The position numbers and the translations under genes are program-made. Shown here piece by piece: positions 18,534 to 27,813 of a stretch of DNA of 64,000 nucleotides. Source of the stretch: Caldilinea sp. CFX5 (GTDB lineage Bacteria; Chloroflexota; Anaerolineae; Caldilineales; Caldilineaceae). The first letter of the stretch is position 1, and the number at the start of each line of letters is the position of its first letter. Location of the stretch: contig QWII01000014.1 of the NCBI GenBank assembly GCA_021405325.1, positions 124,001 through 188,000 on the forward strand, given 5' to 3'. The notes under the pieces are model-generated. The model had not been told where the DNA came from. It ran no database searches and saw only the letters and a list, made by a program, of their open reading frames with translations.

Positions 18534-19181
18534 GTGAATGACTTTCTCCAGCAGGTGCAACAGTGGCTCAAGACCCTCGCCCTCTATGAAGCCAACGGAT
18601 TGCTGGCCTTACTGTATGTGCTGTGGGCCAATGGGGCAGCACTGGTCGCTGTCGTCGGTTGCCTGCCTTTACTGATTTACGCACCAAATGTGCAGCGCCC
18701 CTGGATTACAAGCGTAACGTTGGTGGTCATGCTGGCCGCCTTTCTGTCACCGGCGCCTGTACCCATTTTACTCGCTGGCATGACCGTGGCCGGAGCCGGG
18801 GCCGTGAAGCTGGATCGCTTCAACCCTGATCTGCTGCGCTGGCGCGTTGTCGGCGCCCTGGCGCTCTATGCCGCCGCGGCGCTGGCCTACCTCGCCTATG
18901 GCGCCTATCTCGCCGGCATTGACGCCGCCGCCTGGGCCGCCGCGATTGGAGGTCAGGACGAAGCCCAAACGACGCTTAGTCAGGGGCGCGCCTTTCTGAA
19001 TACGCTGGCCACCTGGGGGTTATGGCTGATTTTGCCTCTGGCCTACTTGTCTCTGTTGGGGCAAGGGGTCTTGACGCACCCACCCATGACAACACCGCCG
19101 GCCGACACCATCACAGCGGTGCGCACGCGTCAGGGGGCGCAGGGAGGGAGAGGACTGTATGATTACCCGATCAACCATTGA
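18534..19181 (+). CDS. polytopic membrane protein, unknown function
   Basis: This 215-residue product has four or five hydrophobic helices (ANGLLALLYVLW, ALVAVVGCLPLLIYA, AAFLSPAPVPILLAGM, ALALYAAAALAYLAYG and LATWGLWLILPLAYLSLL) separated by short loops. The start is GTG 18534, nine bases after AGGAG. It overlaps the ATPase gene by 23 bases, suggesting co-translation and perhaps a membrane platform for that ATPase, as VirB3/VirB6-like proteins do for VirB4. That analogy rests on position and topology only. Confidence 0.65.
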   Translation: MNDFLQQVQQWLKTLALYEANGLLALLYVLWANGAALVAVVGCLPLLIYAPNVQRPWITSVTLVVMLAAFLSPAPVPILLAGMTVAGAGAVKLDRFNPDLLRWRVVGALALYAAAALAYLAYGAYLAGIDAAAWAAAIGGQDEAQTTLSQGRAFLNTLATWGLWLILPLAYLSLLGQGVLTHPPMTTPPADTITAVRTRQGAQGGRGLYDYPINH

Positions 19182-22100
19182 ACCTCCCACCACCGAATTT
19201 CGCATTGAAGAGAGCGGTCTTGCTTTTGACGCTGGGCGATTGGGCTATGCCTGGTTTCGCCTGGCCGATTTATACGGGCGTAGCCACTATCGCGCCGTTG
19301 CCTTCAAGGAACTCACTTATCTGCCGATTGAAACGCGTGACGACCCCGATGTGTTGGGTAAACAGTGGGCTGCGCTACGGGGCCTCTACAATGCGGATGT
19401 GGATTTTCTCTATACAGCCGTTGGTGTCTACCAGCCGCAACACTTGGGTGTCATGCAATTTTACGGGGCAGCAGCCGAGGCCCAGAGTGAACGCGCGGCG
19501 GCGGGCGAAGCCAGGCGCCGGATGGCGGCGGTAGAGGCCACGCTCGCTAACTACCCCCTGTCCCGGTTACAAGCACCGGACGGGCAACGGGTGCAGATGC
19601 TGGTCACCCGGTTGGAGCGATTGCCGCGCGTCCTCGCCATTCTTGGCCACCCTGACCCCCGCCAGGCCAAGCGCGGTTTGGGTCGCGATGGTAGCCTGGG
19701 CAACGAGGACGATGAACTGGCCTCACAACAGGGGGAACTGCTCCTGCGTGGGTTAGCCAAGCTCTGTGAGGATTTTGTCTTTCTGGTCACGGCGGCGCAT
19801 ATTGGCCGTCCCGATTTGACGGAGGCGCTGATCCGGATGGCGCAGGTAGCCAGTCAGTATGCCTCACGGCAGCGCGGGGCGATTAGTCTCGGCTTTTCCA
19901 TCGCGATTCCACTGGCTGCCGCCTTGGGCGACAGCTACGCTGGTCAGCGCGGGCGCTCGGAGAGTGAGGCGTTGAGCCAGAGTGATGCCGTCAGCGAAAG
20001 CTGGGGTACAGGCGAAAGCCGTTCCTGGGGACATACCGTGGGCCAGAGTGAAAGCCACGGCTTGGCGCACACGGAGAGCTATGCCGAAACCAGTGCCGTT
20101 AGCCACACGGCCGGCATCTCGCATAACATCGGAACCGGACATACCGACAGCCAGAGCGACACGACCTCCGGCGCACAGACGCTATCGCAAGCGCACACCG
20201 ATTCAACCGCCTTTACCCAGTCGCAAGCGCATACCGATTCGACTAGCCACACCACATCGCAAGCCCACACGGATTCTGGCGCGCATACCGACAGCTATAG
20301 CCAAAGTGTAGGCACAACGGATACGGATTCATGGAGTACCTCCGAATCAAGCGGCAGTTCACAAGGGGTCACCCATAGCACAGCCAACACCACCGGTACT
20401 GCGCAGACCGAAGGCACCAACTGGTCAGAGGGTCAGAGCCAAGGCACTTCCTCTAGTACGGCACAGTCTGAGGGACAGTCATGGGCGGAAAGCCAGAGCC
20501 AGGGCATTTCTCAATCGGTCGCTGAGACAGCCGGCCAGTCCCAGGGTGTTACGACCTCCACGGGTGAGAGTACCTCGGTGGGGCTGGGCTGGTCCGAAGG
20601 GGCGGCTACGACCGCTAGTCAAGGTGAATCGACCACCGCCGGCGTCAGTCACAGCGAAAATACGGGCGGCTCGGCCAGCATCGGCCAGAGCGTGGGACAA
20701 TCGTTGTCACAGGCGCAAAGTGTCCAAGTCGGCCAGTCCAGCAACTGGTCCACCGGACAGAGCAGTGCGGACACAGTCGGCACCAACATCGGGCTGAATG
20801 CCGGTGTCAGTGGCGAAGCTGGGATTGTGGTGGCTGACATTGGCGTCAATGCCGGGGTCAATGCAGGCATGAGTGCCAGTCATACCGATGGCAGTAGCAG
20901 TTCAACCGGTGGGGGCGAGAGTGTCAATGTCGGCAATACAGTTGGAGCCACTGTTTCTGAAGGCGCCAATACCGCTGTCGGAGCGAGCTGGGGTTCCTCT
21001 GATTCCGCCAGTATGGCCCAATCGGTTTCCAGTGGCGTGGCCAATACCGCTAGCAGCGGCAGCAGTGGCAGCGTCGGCGCGTCGCAGTCCACCGGGGTCG
21101 CCGAGAGCCAGGGGACAGCCCAAAGCACCACCACCGGCCACGGCACCAGCAGCGGCATGAGTTCGTCAACCGGTGGCTCCAGCACCACAACCAACAGCAC
21201 CGGCGAATTCGCCAGCACCAGCAGCAGCGTCGGCGGCTCCAGCGCTACCACCAACAGCCAATCGACCACAACCGGGGTGGCTGAATCAAGTGGCACGTTC
21301 CAAAGTACGAGTAGCAGTGTCGGTGGCTCGCACTCCACCTCGCAATCCGAAAGCTGGGGCAGTGCCGATACGCAAGGTTGGGCTGATACCACCGGTAGTG
21401 CCGATACCGTGGGTAGTGCCAATACGGTCGGCACGGCGCAAACTACGGGTTCAGCCGATACGCGTGGCGTGGCCAACACTCAGGGCTGGGCCAGCACCTT
21501 TGGCGCGGCTGATTCTAAAACGCAGGGTCAGGGTTGGTTTGAGTCCACCTCCACCTCCCATGCTACTACGCGTGGGACGGCGGACACCGAGTCCTGGACC
21601 CAGTCGGTGATGGAGTCGTGGTCTGAAGGGCGAGCTGTGTCCCGTTCCCATGAAGTGGGCCGGTCGCATGGACAGGGGGTGGCCACGGCGCAGGCGTTGG
21701 CCATGTCCGGCGGTCATGCCTTCAGTGGTGGTTTTTCGGCCGGCATGGTGCCGGGCATCTCCATCGGACGCAGTTGGCAGACCGAAGATGATCTAGCCAT
21801 CCGCCTCACCGAACTGACCCGCGGTTTAGAGTCGCTGCTCAACCAGGCCAGTATGGAGGGTGGCTTCATGACCACAGCGCTGCTCTTTGTCGGTGAACAG
21901 GGGGAACGGGCCGCTGCGGCGCTGGCGCCCCAAGCCTTCCACGGTCCAAACGTGCCCACACCGGTGCTTACCGTGCCTGGCGATGACCGTTTGCGGCTTC
22001 ATGCCCTGGCCTTTCGCCCTTCGCTGGAACCGTTTAATGATCCCTTTGGGGTTGACTTGCTCTGGACGCGCTGGGGCACCCTGCTGACGCCGGGCATGTT

Positions 22101-23568
22101 GGCGGCCTACACGGCGCCCAATCTCTTTGAGGAAGGCACGGTCGTCACGATTCAGGAAAAACTGCCGCCACTCGCCTTCTACCCAGAACTAGAGGGCGAT
22201 GTGGTGCTGGGTCATCTGGTCAGCCCCGAAACCGGCGACCTGACCAAAGTACCCCTCAAGTTAGCGCGTCAACGTCACTTTCACACGGCGTTTGTCGGCG
22301 ACACTGGTTACGGCAAGTCCGTGGCAGCCGAGCGCTTGGTTTATGAGACGACGTTACGCTGGCACTTGCGCACCATTGTCCTCGATTTTGGCGCGGGGTG
22401 GCGCAAGTTGCTCAATGCACCAGGCTTAGAAGGGCATGTCGAGATTCGCCAACTCTCGCCGGGTGGCGTCCGGCCCCTGCGCTGGAACCCGCTGCAAATT
22501 GGTCGCCACATTCTCCCGGAGGTGCAGTGGCGCGCCTTCTGCGACATCTTTGGCGCCATTGCCAAACTGGGTGTACGCCGCCAGGTAGCGGAACTACGCG
22601 AGGCGTTGCGGCGCATCTACCTGCGCGCTGGTGTGCTGGTTGATGATCCCGAATGCCGCAACGATGCCACCTGGGGTCGGGTCAAAGCCGAGGAAACCAA
22701 CATCGCCCACGCCAGCCCTGGTACACCGTTAGCACAGCTTGCGCCCGAACATCGACAACAGTTGGCAGTAGAACGATCGAAGGCCGTCGGTCTCCTCCAT
22801 CTCTATCGTGAAGTCGAGGAGAAGTTGCGTACGGTGCCGCCGCGCGATTCGATGTTACGGGGCGTGTTGGAAGGCATTCTCTTTCGCCTCCACCCGCTGG
22901 TGCAAGGGGCAGCGGCTGCGCAATATGCACCAGGCCTGGATACGGTCGATATCAACGCTGTGGTCAGCGGAGCGTGGGGGGTGGCGGTGCTGGAAGGCGG
23001 GGCTTTTTTGGATGATTTCTCCAAAGCCGTACTCCTGGGCTGGGCCGCCTGGCAACTTTATACCGATGCCGTTGTCCAGCGTATGCGGCGCGGCGTCACC
23101 GAAGAGGCGCGCATCCAAATCGTCTTTGAAGAAGCCAACAAAATTTTGGCGGGTCTCGATAATGCTGGCAGCGATGACGAAAGTGGCGGGACATCCACCG
23201 CCGAACAGTTTGCTAACATGTGGCGTGACTCACGCAAATACGGCATCTGGCTGCACCTGATTACGCAAAGTCCATCGCTGATTCCGCCTGGCATCCTTTC
23301 TTCTTGTAACAACCTGTTAGTAAGCCAGGTCAAGAACCCCAAGGATCGCGACTTAATCGTGGCGGCTTTCCACCGCAGTGAGAAAGGCTTTGTCGATGAA
23401 GGGTGGCGGCGCTTCCTGGCCTCGCTACCAATTGCCCGTGCGGTCGCCAAGCTCGGCTATTCTTTTGAACGCGCCGAGTTGGAACCTTGTTATCTTCAGC
23501 CGCTCCAAGTCGTGGCGCCCGAGCCATCAGACGGGGAGATCGAGCAAAGGCTGGGGAAACTTACCTAG
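19159..23568 (+). CDS. VirB4/HerA-like ATPase with a giant Ser/Thr/Gly/Gln-rich repeat insert
   Basis: The 1469-residue protein has three parts. Residues 1-260 form an N-terminal domain with a helical stretch. Residues about 261-870 are imperfect short repeats of Ser, Thr, Gly, Gln, Ala and His (units such as SQAHTDST and AESQSQGISQS). Residues about 880-1469 are a P-loop ATPase of the HerA/VirB4 (DUF87-like) group: Walker A GDTGYGKS near 1048, Walker B IQIVFEEAN near 1316, and a sensor stretch LHLITQSPSLIP near 1366. VirB4-type ATPases power conjugation and type IV secretion. It sits in one operon with Tad pilus genes, an unusual partnership. ATG 19159 has GGGAGGGAGAGG upstream. The low-complexity insert gives no fold prediction by eye; it could be a flexible or condensate-forming segment. 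Confidence 0.8.
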   Translation: MITRSTIEPPTTEFRIEESGLAFDAGRLGYAWFRLADLYGRSHYRAVAFKELTYLPIETRDDPDVLGKQWAALRGLYNADVDFLYTAVGVYQPQHLGVMQFYGAAAEAQSERAAAGEARRRMAAVEATLANYPLSRLQAPDGQRVQMLVTRLERLPRVLAILGHPDPRQAKRGLGRDGSLGNEDDELASQQGELLLRGLAKLCEDFVFLVTAAHIGRPDLTEALIRMAQVASQYASRQRGAISLGFSIAIPLAAALGDSYAGQRGRSESEALSQSDAVSESWGTGESRSWGHTVGQSESHGLAHTESYAETSAVSHTAGISHNIGTGHTDSQSDTTSGAQTLSQAHTDSTAFTQSQAHTDSTSHTTSQAHTDSGAHTDSYSQSVGTTDTDSWSTSESSGSSQGVTHSTANTTGTAQTEGTNWSEGQSQGTSSSTAQSEGQSWAESQSQGISQSVAETAGQSQGVTTSTGESTSVGLGWSEGAATTASQGESTTAGVSHSENTGGSASIGQSVGQSLSQAQSVQVGQSSNWSTGQSSADTVGTNIGLNAGVSGEAGIVVADIGVNAGVNAGMSASHTDGSSSSTGGGESVNVGNTVGATVSEGANTAVGASWGSSDSASMAQSVSSGVANTASSGSSGSVGASQSTGVAESQGTAQSTTTGHGTSSGMSSSTGGSSTTTNSTGEFASTSSSVGGSSATTNSQSTTTGVAESSGTFQSTSSSVGGSHSTSQSESWGSADTQGWADTTGSADTVGSANTVGTAQTTGSADTRGVANTQGWASTFGAADSKTQGQGWFESTSTSHATTRGTADTESWTQSVMESWSEGRAVSRSHEVGRSHGQGVATAQALAMSGGHAFSGGFSAGMVPGISIGRSWQTEDDLAIRLTELTRGLESLLNQASMEGGFMTTALLFVGEQGERAAAALAPQAFHGPNVPTPVLTVPGDDRLRLHALAFRPSLEPFNDPFGVDLLWTRWGTLLTPGMLAAYTAPNLFEEGTVVTIQEKLPPLAFYPELEGDVVLGHLVSPETGDLTKVPLKLARQRHFHTAFVGDTGYGKSVAAERLVYETTLRWHLRTIVLDFGAGWRKLLNAPGLEGHVEIRQLSPGGVRPLRWNPLQIGRHILPEVQWRAFCDIFGAIAKLGVRRQVAELREALRRIYLRAGVLVDDPECRNDATWGRVKAEETNIAHASPGTPLAQLAPEHRQQLAVERSKAVGLLHLYREVEEKLRTVPPRDSMLRGVLEGILFRLHPLVQGAAAAQYAPGLDTVDINAVVSGAWGVAVLEGGAFLDDFSKAVLLGWAAWQLYTDAVVQRMRRGVTEEARIQIVFEEANKILAGLDNAGSDDESGGTSTAEQFANMWRDSRKYGIWLHLITQSPSLIPPGILSSCNNLLVSQVKNPKDRDLIVAAFHRSEKGFVDEGWRRFLASLPIARAVAKLGYSFERAELEPCYLQPLQVVAPEPSDGEIEQRLGKLT
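19940..21720 (+). repeat. degenerate tandem repeats encoding the Ser/Thr/Gly-rich segment
   Basis: The DNA of this stretch consists of many imperfect units related to agc-cag-tcg-caa-gcg-cac-acc-gat, for example three close copies of CAAGCGCACACCGATTC between about 20188 and 20275, and later GGTAGTGCCGATAC-type units between 21360 and 21470. They keep the reading frame over about 590 codons. Codon choice varies between copies, so selection seems to act on the protein rather than on a recent DNA expansion. Confidence 0.8.
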
Positions 23569-23618
23569 CACGCAGCCACAAATGAGTTACGCAAGATTGG
23601 AGAGAAGAAAGGTGCGCT

Positions 23619-24224
23619 ATGCCGCAAAGAATGCAAAAACCAGTGGAACACGATCCACGCGTGGATGTGGTGACGGCGGTTGTCTTTTTGTTAGCCATTC
23701 TGGTGACCTTTGCCATTGCCGACGCCCAACGACCCACCGCGGTGCAAAGTTTAGCTTTATCCGTATTGCCGACACCAACGGTCACAATCACGGCTACGCC
23801 TGATTGGTGGCAAGGGCTGGCTTTTGCCCTGCCTACGCTGGAAAAACTGCCGGGTGTACCGGCGCTCGCCCTGGATGGTGGCAGTGTTGCCGGCGCCGGC
23901 GCTCATCAACCCGTAGCCTATCAAATCATCACTTGTCCCCGCAATGATGTGCGCATCAACCGCATTACCACCAGTGCTCGCCGTGGCTGGTGGTCGATTA
24001 GCGGCACAGCCACGATTGCCAATCTCTGGTACTGGAAGGGCGAACTCTCCGCCGATGGGCAACACTGGACCACACTTTACAGCAGTCAGCAGCCAGTGAA
24101 GGAGGGGACGCTCATTGAATTTCTCACGACCACGGTACCCAAGGGGCAGTATCAACTACGCCTGATGGCCGTGGACAGGAGTGGCAACTACCCTGAGCCA
24201 TGTGTTGTGCGGGTTACGGTGTAA
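23619..24224 (+). CDS. single-pass membrane protein with beta-sandwich-like outer domain
   Basis: The 201-residue product has one helix (residues 17-35; VVTAVVFLLAILVTFAIAD) and an extracytoplasmic domain. Its C-terminal half (WWSISGTATIANLWYWKGEL to LRLMAVDRSGNYPEPCVVRVTV) reads like a fibronectin/Ig-type beta-sandwich. A similar module occurs in actinobacterial and chloroflexal cell-wall or penicillin-binding proteins. ATG 23619 follows AGAAAGGTGCGCT. Position between the VirB4-like ATPase and CpaB suggests a structural part of the same apparatus. Confidence 0.6.
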   Translation: MPQRMQKPVEHDPRVDVVTAVVFLLAILVTFAIADAQRPTAVQSLALSVLPTPTVTITATPDWWQGLAFALPTLEKLPGVPALALDGGSVAGAGAHQPVAYQIITCPRNDVRINRITTSARRGWWSISGTATIANLWYWKGELSADGQHWTTLYSSQQPVKEGTLIEFLTTTVPKGQYQLRLMAVDRSGNYPEPCVVRVTV

Positions 24225-24251
24225 AACTCACAGAGGGGGAAGGAGGAGGCT

Positions 24252-25127
24252 ATGCAGCGAAGAGGATGGGGCACACCGTTGTTGTTGGGTACGATTACAG
24301 CCATCTTGCTGGGGTTGGCGCTCTGGCCACAACAGGCCGCCACGCGCACCTTTGTGGTGGCGGCGCGTGATTTGGGGGCCGGCACGCAACTCCAACCAGC
24401 CGATTTGGCCCTACGCACGGCACCGGCTGACCAAGCGCCGGCTGACGCCGTGGATGATCTCCAACTGGTGCTGAGCGAGACCCTGGCGGTAGTGCGCTTT
24501 GCCGGTGAACCAGTGACGCTCCGCCACCTCGGGCCGGCGGTCGAGCTGGCGGCTGATGAGCGCGGCATTGCGGTGCGTGTTCAGGCCGATACCGGACTCG
24601 CCGGTCTGTTGCGCCCCGGCATGGCGGTCGGTGTGGTGGCGACGCTACCGGAAGCTAACGGCGGCATGTATGCCAAGGCGATACTGGAGGGGCTGCGCGT
24701 CCTTTATGTCCCCCCTGACTTTCAAGCCCGTCCCTATACACCGGCGACTGCACAACTGCGCGTCAGCAGCGATGGCGCCAGCAGTCCACCGGTGGTGAGT
24801 GCGCCCCCACAACCGACGGTACAAGAAGGCGTGGTCGTGCTGGCTGCCAGCACCCAGCCGACCACGATCCTCTATCGTTGGCCGGAAGGGTTGGTGGAAA
24901 GCTTGGCGGCCACCGGGGAAGTGGACATTCAAACTGGTGTTGAGGTAGCGCCAGCCGCCTTGCCGCCGGCGCGGCTGGTGGTGCCGGTGGAATTGTTGGC
25001 GGCGCTCAACGCCGCAGATGCCTCCTTTACCCTGGTCATGCTGCCGGAGGCACCGGCAACGTACACCACCACGGGTCTGACCCTGGCGCAAATTCTGGTA
25101 CGCAGTGCCGAGGAGGGACAACCATGA
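24252..25127 (+). CDS. cpaB: CpaB/RcpC-like Tad pilus assembly protein (SAF domain)
   Basis: The 291-residue product has an N-terminal signal/anchor helix (LLLGTITAILLGLALW), a SAF domain (TFVVAARDLGAGTQLQPADL, then GEPVTLRHL) and the following conserved region IAVRVQADTGLAGLLRPGMAVGVVATL. This order is typical of CpaB/RcpC, an envelope protein of Tad pilus systems. ATG 24252 has GGGGGAAGGAGG upstream. The last four bases overlap the CpaE-like gene start (ATGA), a sign of tight coupling. No secretin (CpaC/RcpA) is present, as expected for a cell without a typical outer membrane. Confidence 0.8.
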   Translation: MQRRGWGTPLLLGTITAILLGLALWPQQAATRTFVVAARDLGAGTQLQPADLALRTAPADQAPADAVDDLQLVLSETLAVVRFAGEPVTLRHLGPAVELAADERGIAVRVQADTGLAGLLRPGMAVGVVATLPEANGGMYAKAILEGLRVLYVPPDFQARPYTPATAQLRVSSDGASSPPVVSAPPQPTVQEGVVVLAASTQPTTILYRWPEGLVESLAATGEVDIQTGVEVAPAALPPARLVVPVELLAALNAADASFTLVMLPEAPATYTTTGLTLAQILVRSAEEGQP

Positions 25128-26461
25128 GTGATTGGGGAAGCTCCCTACACAGTTACCCAACGGCGCAGATCAATGGCCACGAGAACGGTGAGCGCCCCGT
25201 GACCTTGCTCGTCATTGGTGAACCACAACGTGTCCAGGGTCTTTACGCTGCCTTCTTGGGCGATGCGCGGTTTCAGGTGTTAGCAACCGCCACCACCCCA
25301 GAGGATGTACGCGCCAAGTTAGCCATGGAACCGGAGGCGGTCGTGGCCGAGGGTACTGTCTTTCATGGGCCGGAAGCGCTGGCGGCAGCGTTTGCGGCCT
25401 GCTGCAGCGTCGTTTTTATCCTCTTACCGCAGGGGGTGCAGCGGTCTCACGTGGACGTTATCCGTGGGTTGGCGCCGGTGCAAGAGGTGATTGTCGGCGA
25501 GGCGAACTTTGCCACATTGGCTGGTCAACTCTATGCTGCTGTGCAGGCGCGCCGCCAAGCGCGGCGCGTAAGTAGCGGTGGACAGGCGCTCTTTGCTGGT
25601 AGTCACCCGCCAGCCATGACGATGACGGGTTGGCGTGCCGTGGCCGTCTGGTCACCACAAGGAGGTGTCGGAAAATCGACGATTGCCACGGCGTTGGCCT
25701 TTGAGGCTGCCTCACGGCGCTTGCCGGCGCTGCTCATTGGCTTGGGCGCGCCTGATCCCATTCCCCTCGCCAATGGGTTGCGCCCGGAGCCGAATCTTGT
25801 CACCTGGCAGACCAGTCCTACGGTGGAGACGTTACGCACTAGTGTGCAGAAGTTGGATGTACTCGATGTTCTCACCGGCTTTCCCGATCCGCTATCGCTG
25901 GCGACTTACCTGCCCGGCGCCCTTGATGGGACGGGTTCGCTCCCGGCGCTTACCGGTTGCGCGGCCCATGCCGGCTATGCCGTGGTCGTACTCGATGTGT
26001 CGGCCCAGGAGTTAGCGGCGGCAGCCATCAGCGCTGCCAACACGCTGGTGCTGGTTGGCTTGCCGACCTTACCCGGCGTCCTGGCTGCGACCGAAGCGGT
26101 GCATCTGGTCAATGACCTTATGGCCGGGCAACACCGCATTGCCCGGCAGGCTATCCATCTGGTCGTGAACAAGGTGCGTGATTCAACGCTCCGCCCCGAC
26201 GAGGTCGTCAAGACAGGCGCGGAGGTGCGCAAGGATTTTCCCTCACTGGCGGCCGCCCTGCCTGATGATCCGCAGATCGAGATTGCGCTCAATCAACGTC
26301 GCCCCGCCTATTATCACTCCGAGCCGTTGCGCCGCCTGACGCGTGTGCTTGGCGATCTGCTCTTTGCTGCGCCAGCGCTGGCGGCCGCCAAACAGGAAGA
26401 GATGGTGGGGCGGCCGGCGCGAGTATTTAACCTGGGACCGATCCGGATTAAGACAAGCTGA
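25124..26461 (+). CDS. cpaE: CpaE/TadZ-like MinD-family ATPase
   Basis: The 445-residue protein has an N-terminal receiver-like region (residues about 25-140, TLLVIGEPQRVQGLYAAFLG) and a MinD/ParA-type ATPase domain with the deviant Walker A VWSPQGGVGKSTIA near residue 180 and AGYAVVVLDVSAQE as Walker B region. CpaE/TadZ proteins place the Tad machine at the cell pole. ATG 25124 overlaps cpaB by four bases. The Walker A Lys pair is changed: Ser-Pro-Gln replaces the usual Lys-Gly-Gly lead-in, so the signature lysine of the deviant P-loop is missing while the catalytic GKST lysine remains. Confidence 0.82.
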   Translation: MSDWGSSLHSYPTAQINGHENGERPVTLLVIGEPQRVQGLYAAFLGDARFQVLATATTPEDVRAKLAMEPEAVVAEGTVFHGPEALAAAFAACCSVVFILLPQGVQRSHVDVIRGLAPVQEVIVGEANFATLAGQLYAAVQARRQARRVSSGGQALFAGSHPPAMTMTGWRAVAVWSPQGGVGKSTIATALAFEAASRRLPALLIGLGAPDPIPLANGLRPEPNLVTWQTSPTVETLRTSVQKLDVLDVLTGFPDPLSLATYLPGALDGTGSLPALTGCAAHAGYAVVVLDVSAQELAAAAISAANTLVLVGLPTLPGVLAATEAVHLVNDLMAGQHRIARQAIHLVVNKVRDSTLRPDEVVKTGAEVRKDFPSLAAALPDDPQIEIALNQRRPAYYHSEPLRRLTRVLGDLLFAAPALAAAKQEEMVGRPARVFNLGPIRIKTS

Positions 26462-26544
26462 CAAAGTAACGGCGTGCCGACAGCGTTGATGAAATTGTTC
26501 TTCCGACCAGGTTACCGCTATACCCTGTCAAGAAAGGAGAAACC

Positions 26545-27777
26545 ATGAGCTGGACTGGCGTTCAAACCGTTTTACAGGCCGATCAGATCGAACAAATTCG
26601 GGAGGAGGCGTGCCGGAGCCTGTCCGCCTTACCCTTTCAGGTTTTGCGTAACCGGCGTGAGCTGGGCCAACGGGCCGACCAGGCGGTGCGCACGGCGATC
26701 CGTCGCCTGGGAGCACCCCTGCCCGATGCCAACCAGTTGCCGGCGCTGATTGCCTGGGTTGCGGCGCGGGTAGGTGGGTTGGGCTTTCTCGATGGGCTGT
26801 TGCCGCCGGCATCGCATCGTTTTACCGACATCTTGGTGAATGGCGACGGCCGGGTCTGGGGACGCGCCAAGGGCGCCATGCACTTTGAACCCCTTGACTT
26901 GCAGCCAACGGTGGAAGAGGTCTGGCGCACCGCCGAAGCCTTATTGGCGCCACAAGGTCGCGCTTGCACCGAAGCGACGCCGACCGTTGATGCCAAACTG
27001 CCACGCGACCGCGAATTGGGCTTTGGCGGTGCGCGGCTCAAGGTGGTGCATCCCGCCATTGCCGCTGGTGACGGTTATCCGGTCATGGCCATTCGCCTCT
27101 TTGAACCCAAGCCGGTGCCGCCGGCCCATATCGTGCAGTGGGGTGTCTTTCCGCAACCCGTCATGGATGGCTTGCTGGAAGCAGTTGCCAACCGGTTACG
27201 CCTGCTCATTGTCGGCGGCACGTCCACCGGCAAGACCACGCTGCTGGCGGCACTCTGTCATGGTATCCCCACCAATGCCCGCATCGTCAAGGTGGAAGAC
27301 CCGGAGGAGATCTGGCTACCGCATAATAATGTGACTACGTTGGAAGCGCGACCAGCGCCACCGGGTTCGGATGTTCCACCCTATACCGTCAGTGATGGGG
27401 TGGATGACGCCATGCGTCTCGCACCCACCCATGTCATTGTCGGCGAGGTGCGCACCGGCACGGCGGCCCTTTCGTTATTCCGTGCCCTGATGAGTGACCA
27501 CGCTGGTCTCACGACCTTTCATGCCGAAGGGCCAGACGAGGCGGTTTTCCGCCTCGGGGTGATCATGTTTGCGGATGCCCAAGTCAAATTTGAGGCTGCC
27601 AAGGGGTTGTTTGCCCAAGCCATCGATCTTGTCGTGCATGTAGGATGGCGGGATGGCCAACGCAAGGCTCTGGGCGTTTGGGAAGTGGCGGGACAAGCCG
27701 GCAGCAATATCAAGTTCAACACGCTGTGGCAGCCCGGTGAAGAACGCATGAAGCCGGTCACGCTGCATCGCAATTGA
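26545..27777 (+). CDS. cpaF: CpaF/TadA secretion ATPase
   Basis: This 410-residue protein is a type II/IV secretion ATPase of the CpaF family: N-terminal helical domain, FTDILVNGDGRVW (the FxDIxVNG signature) near residue 95, Walker A GGTSTGKTT near 224-232, Asp box VEDPEEIWL, Walker B-like VIVGEVRTGTAAL near 300, and His box LTTFHAEG near 326. It powers pilus or pseudopilus assembly in the cytoplasm. ATG 26545 follows AAGAAAGGAGAAACC. It is 83 bases after cpaE and just before tadB. Confidence 0.9.
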   Translation: MSWTGVQTVLQADQIEQIREEACRSLSALPFQVLRNRRELGQRADQAVRTAIRRLGAPLPDANQLPALIAWVAARVGGLGFLDGLLPPASHRFTDILVNGDGRVWGRAKGAMHFEPLDLQPTVEEVWRTAEALLAPQGRACTEATPTVDAKLPRDRELGFGGARLKVVHPAIAAGDGYPVMAIRLFEPKPVPPAHIVQWGVFPQPVMDGLLEAVANRLRLLIVGGTSTGKTTLLAALCHGIPTNARIVKVEDPEEIWLPHNNVTTLEARPAPPGSDVPPYTVSDGVDDAMRLAPTHVIVGEVRTGTAALSLFRALMSDHAGLTTFHAEGPDEAVFRLGVIMFADAQVKFEAAKGLFAQAIDLVVHVGWRDGQRKALGVWEVAGQAGSNIKFNTLWQPGEERMKPVTLHRN

Positions 27778-27813
27778 GTAATGGCACAGGACAGGTACAA
27801 ATAGGAGCAACCG

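Noticed and set aside
20880..21479. 199-codon minus-strand frame rich in Val, Pro and Leu
   Set aside because: It mirrors the Ser/Thr repeat coding; the periodic composition creates long open frames on the other strand.
19940..21720. Repeated units considered as a CRISPR array or satellite
   Set aside because: Units are short, imperfect, in frame and without unique spacers, so they are coding repeats.
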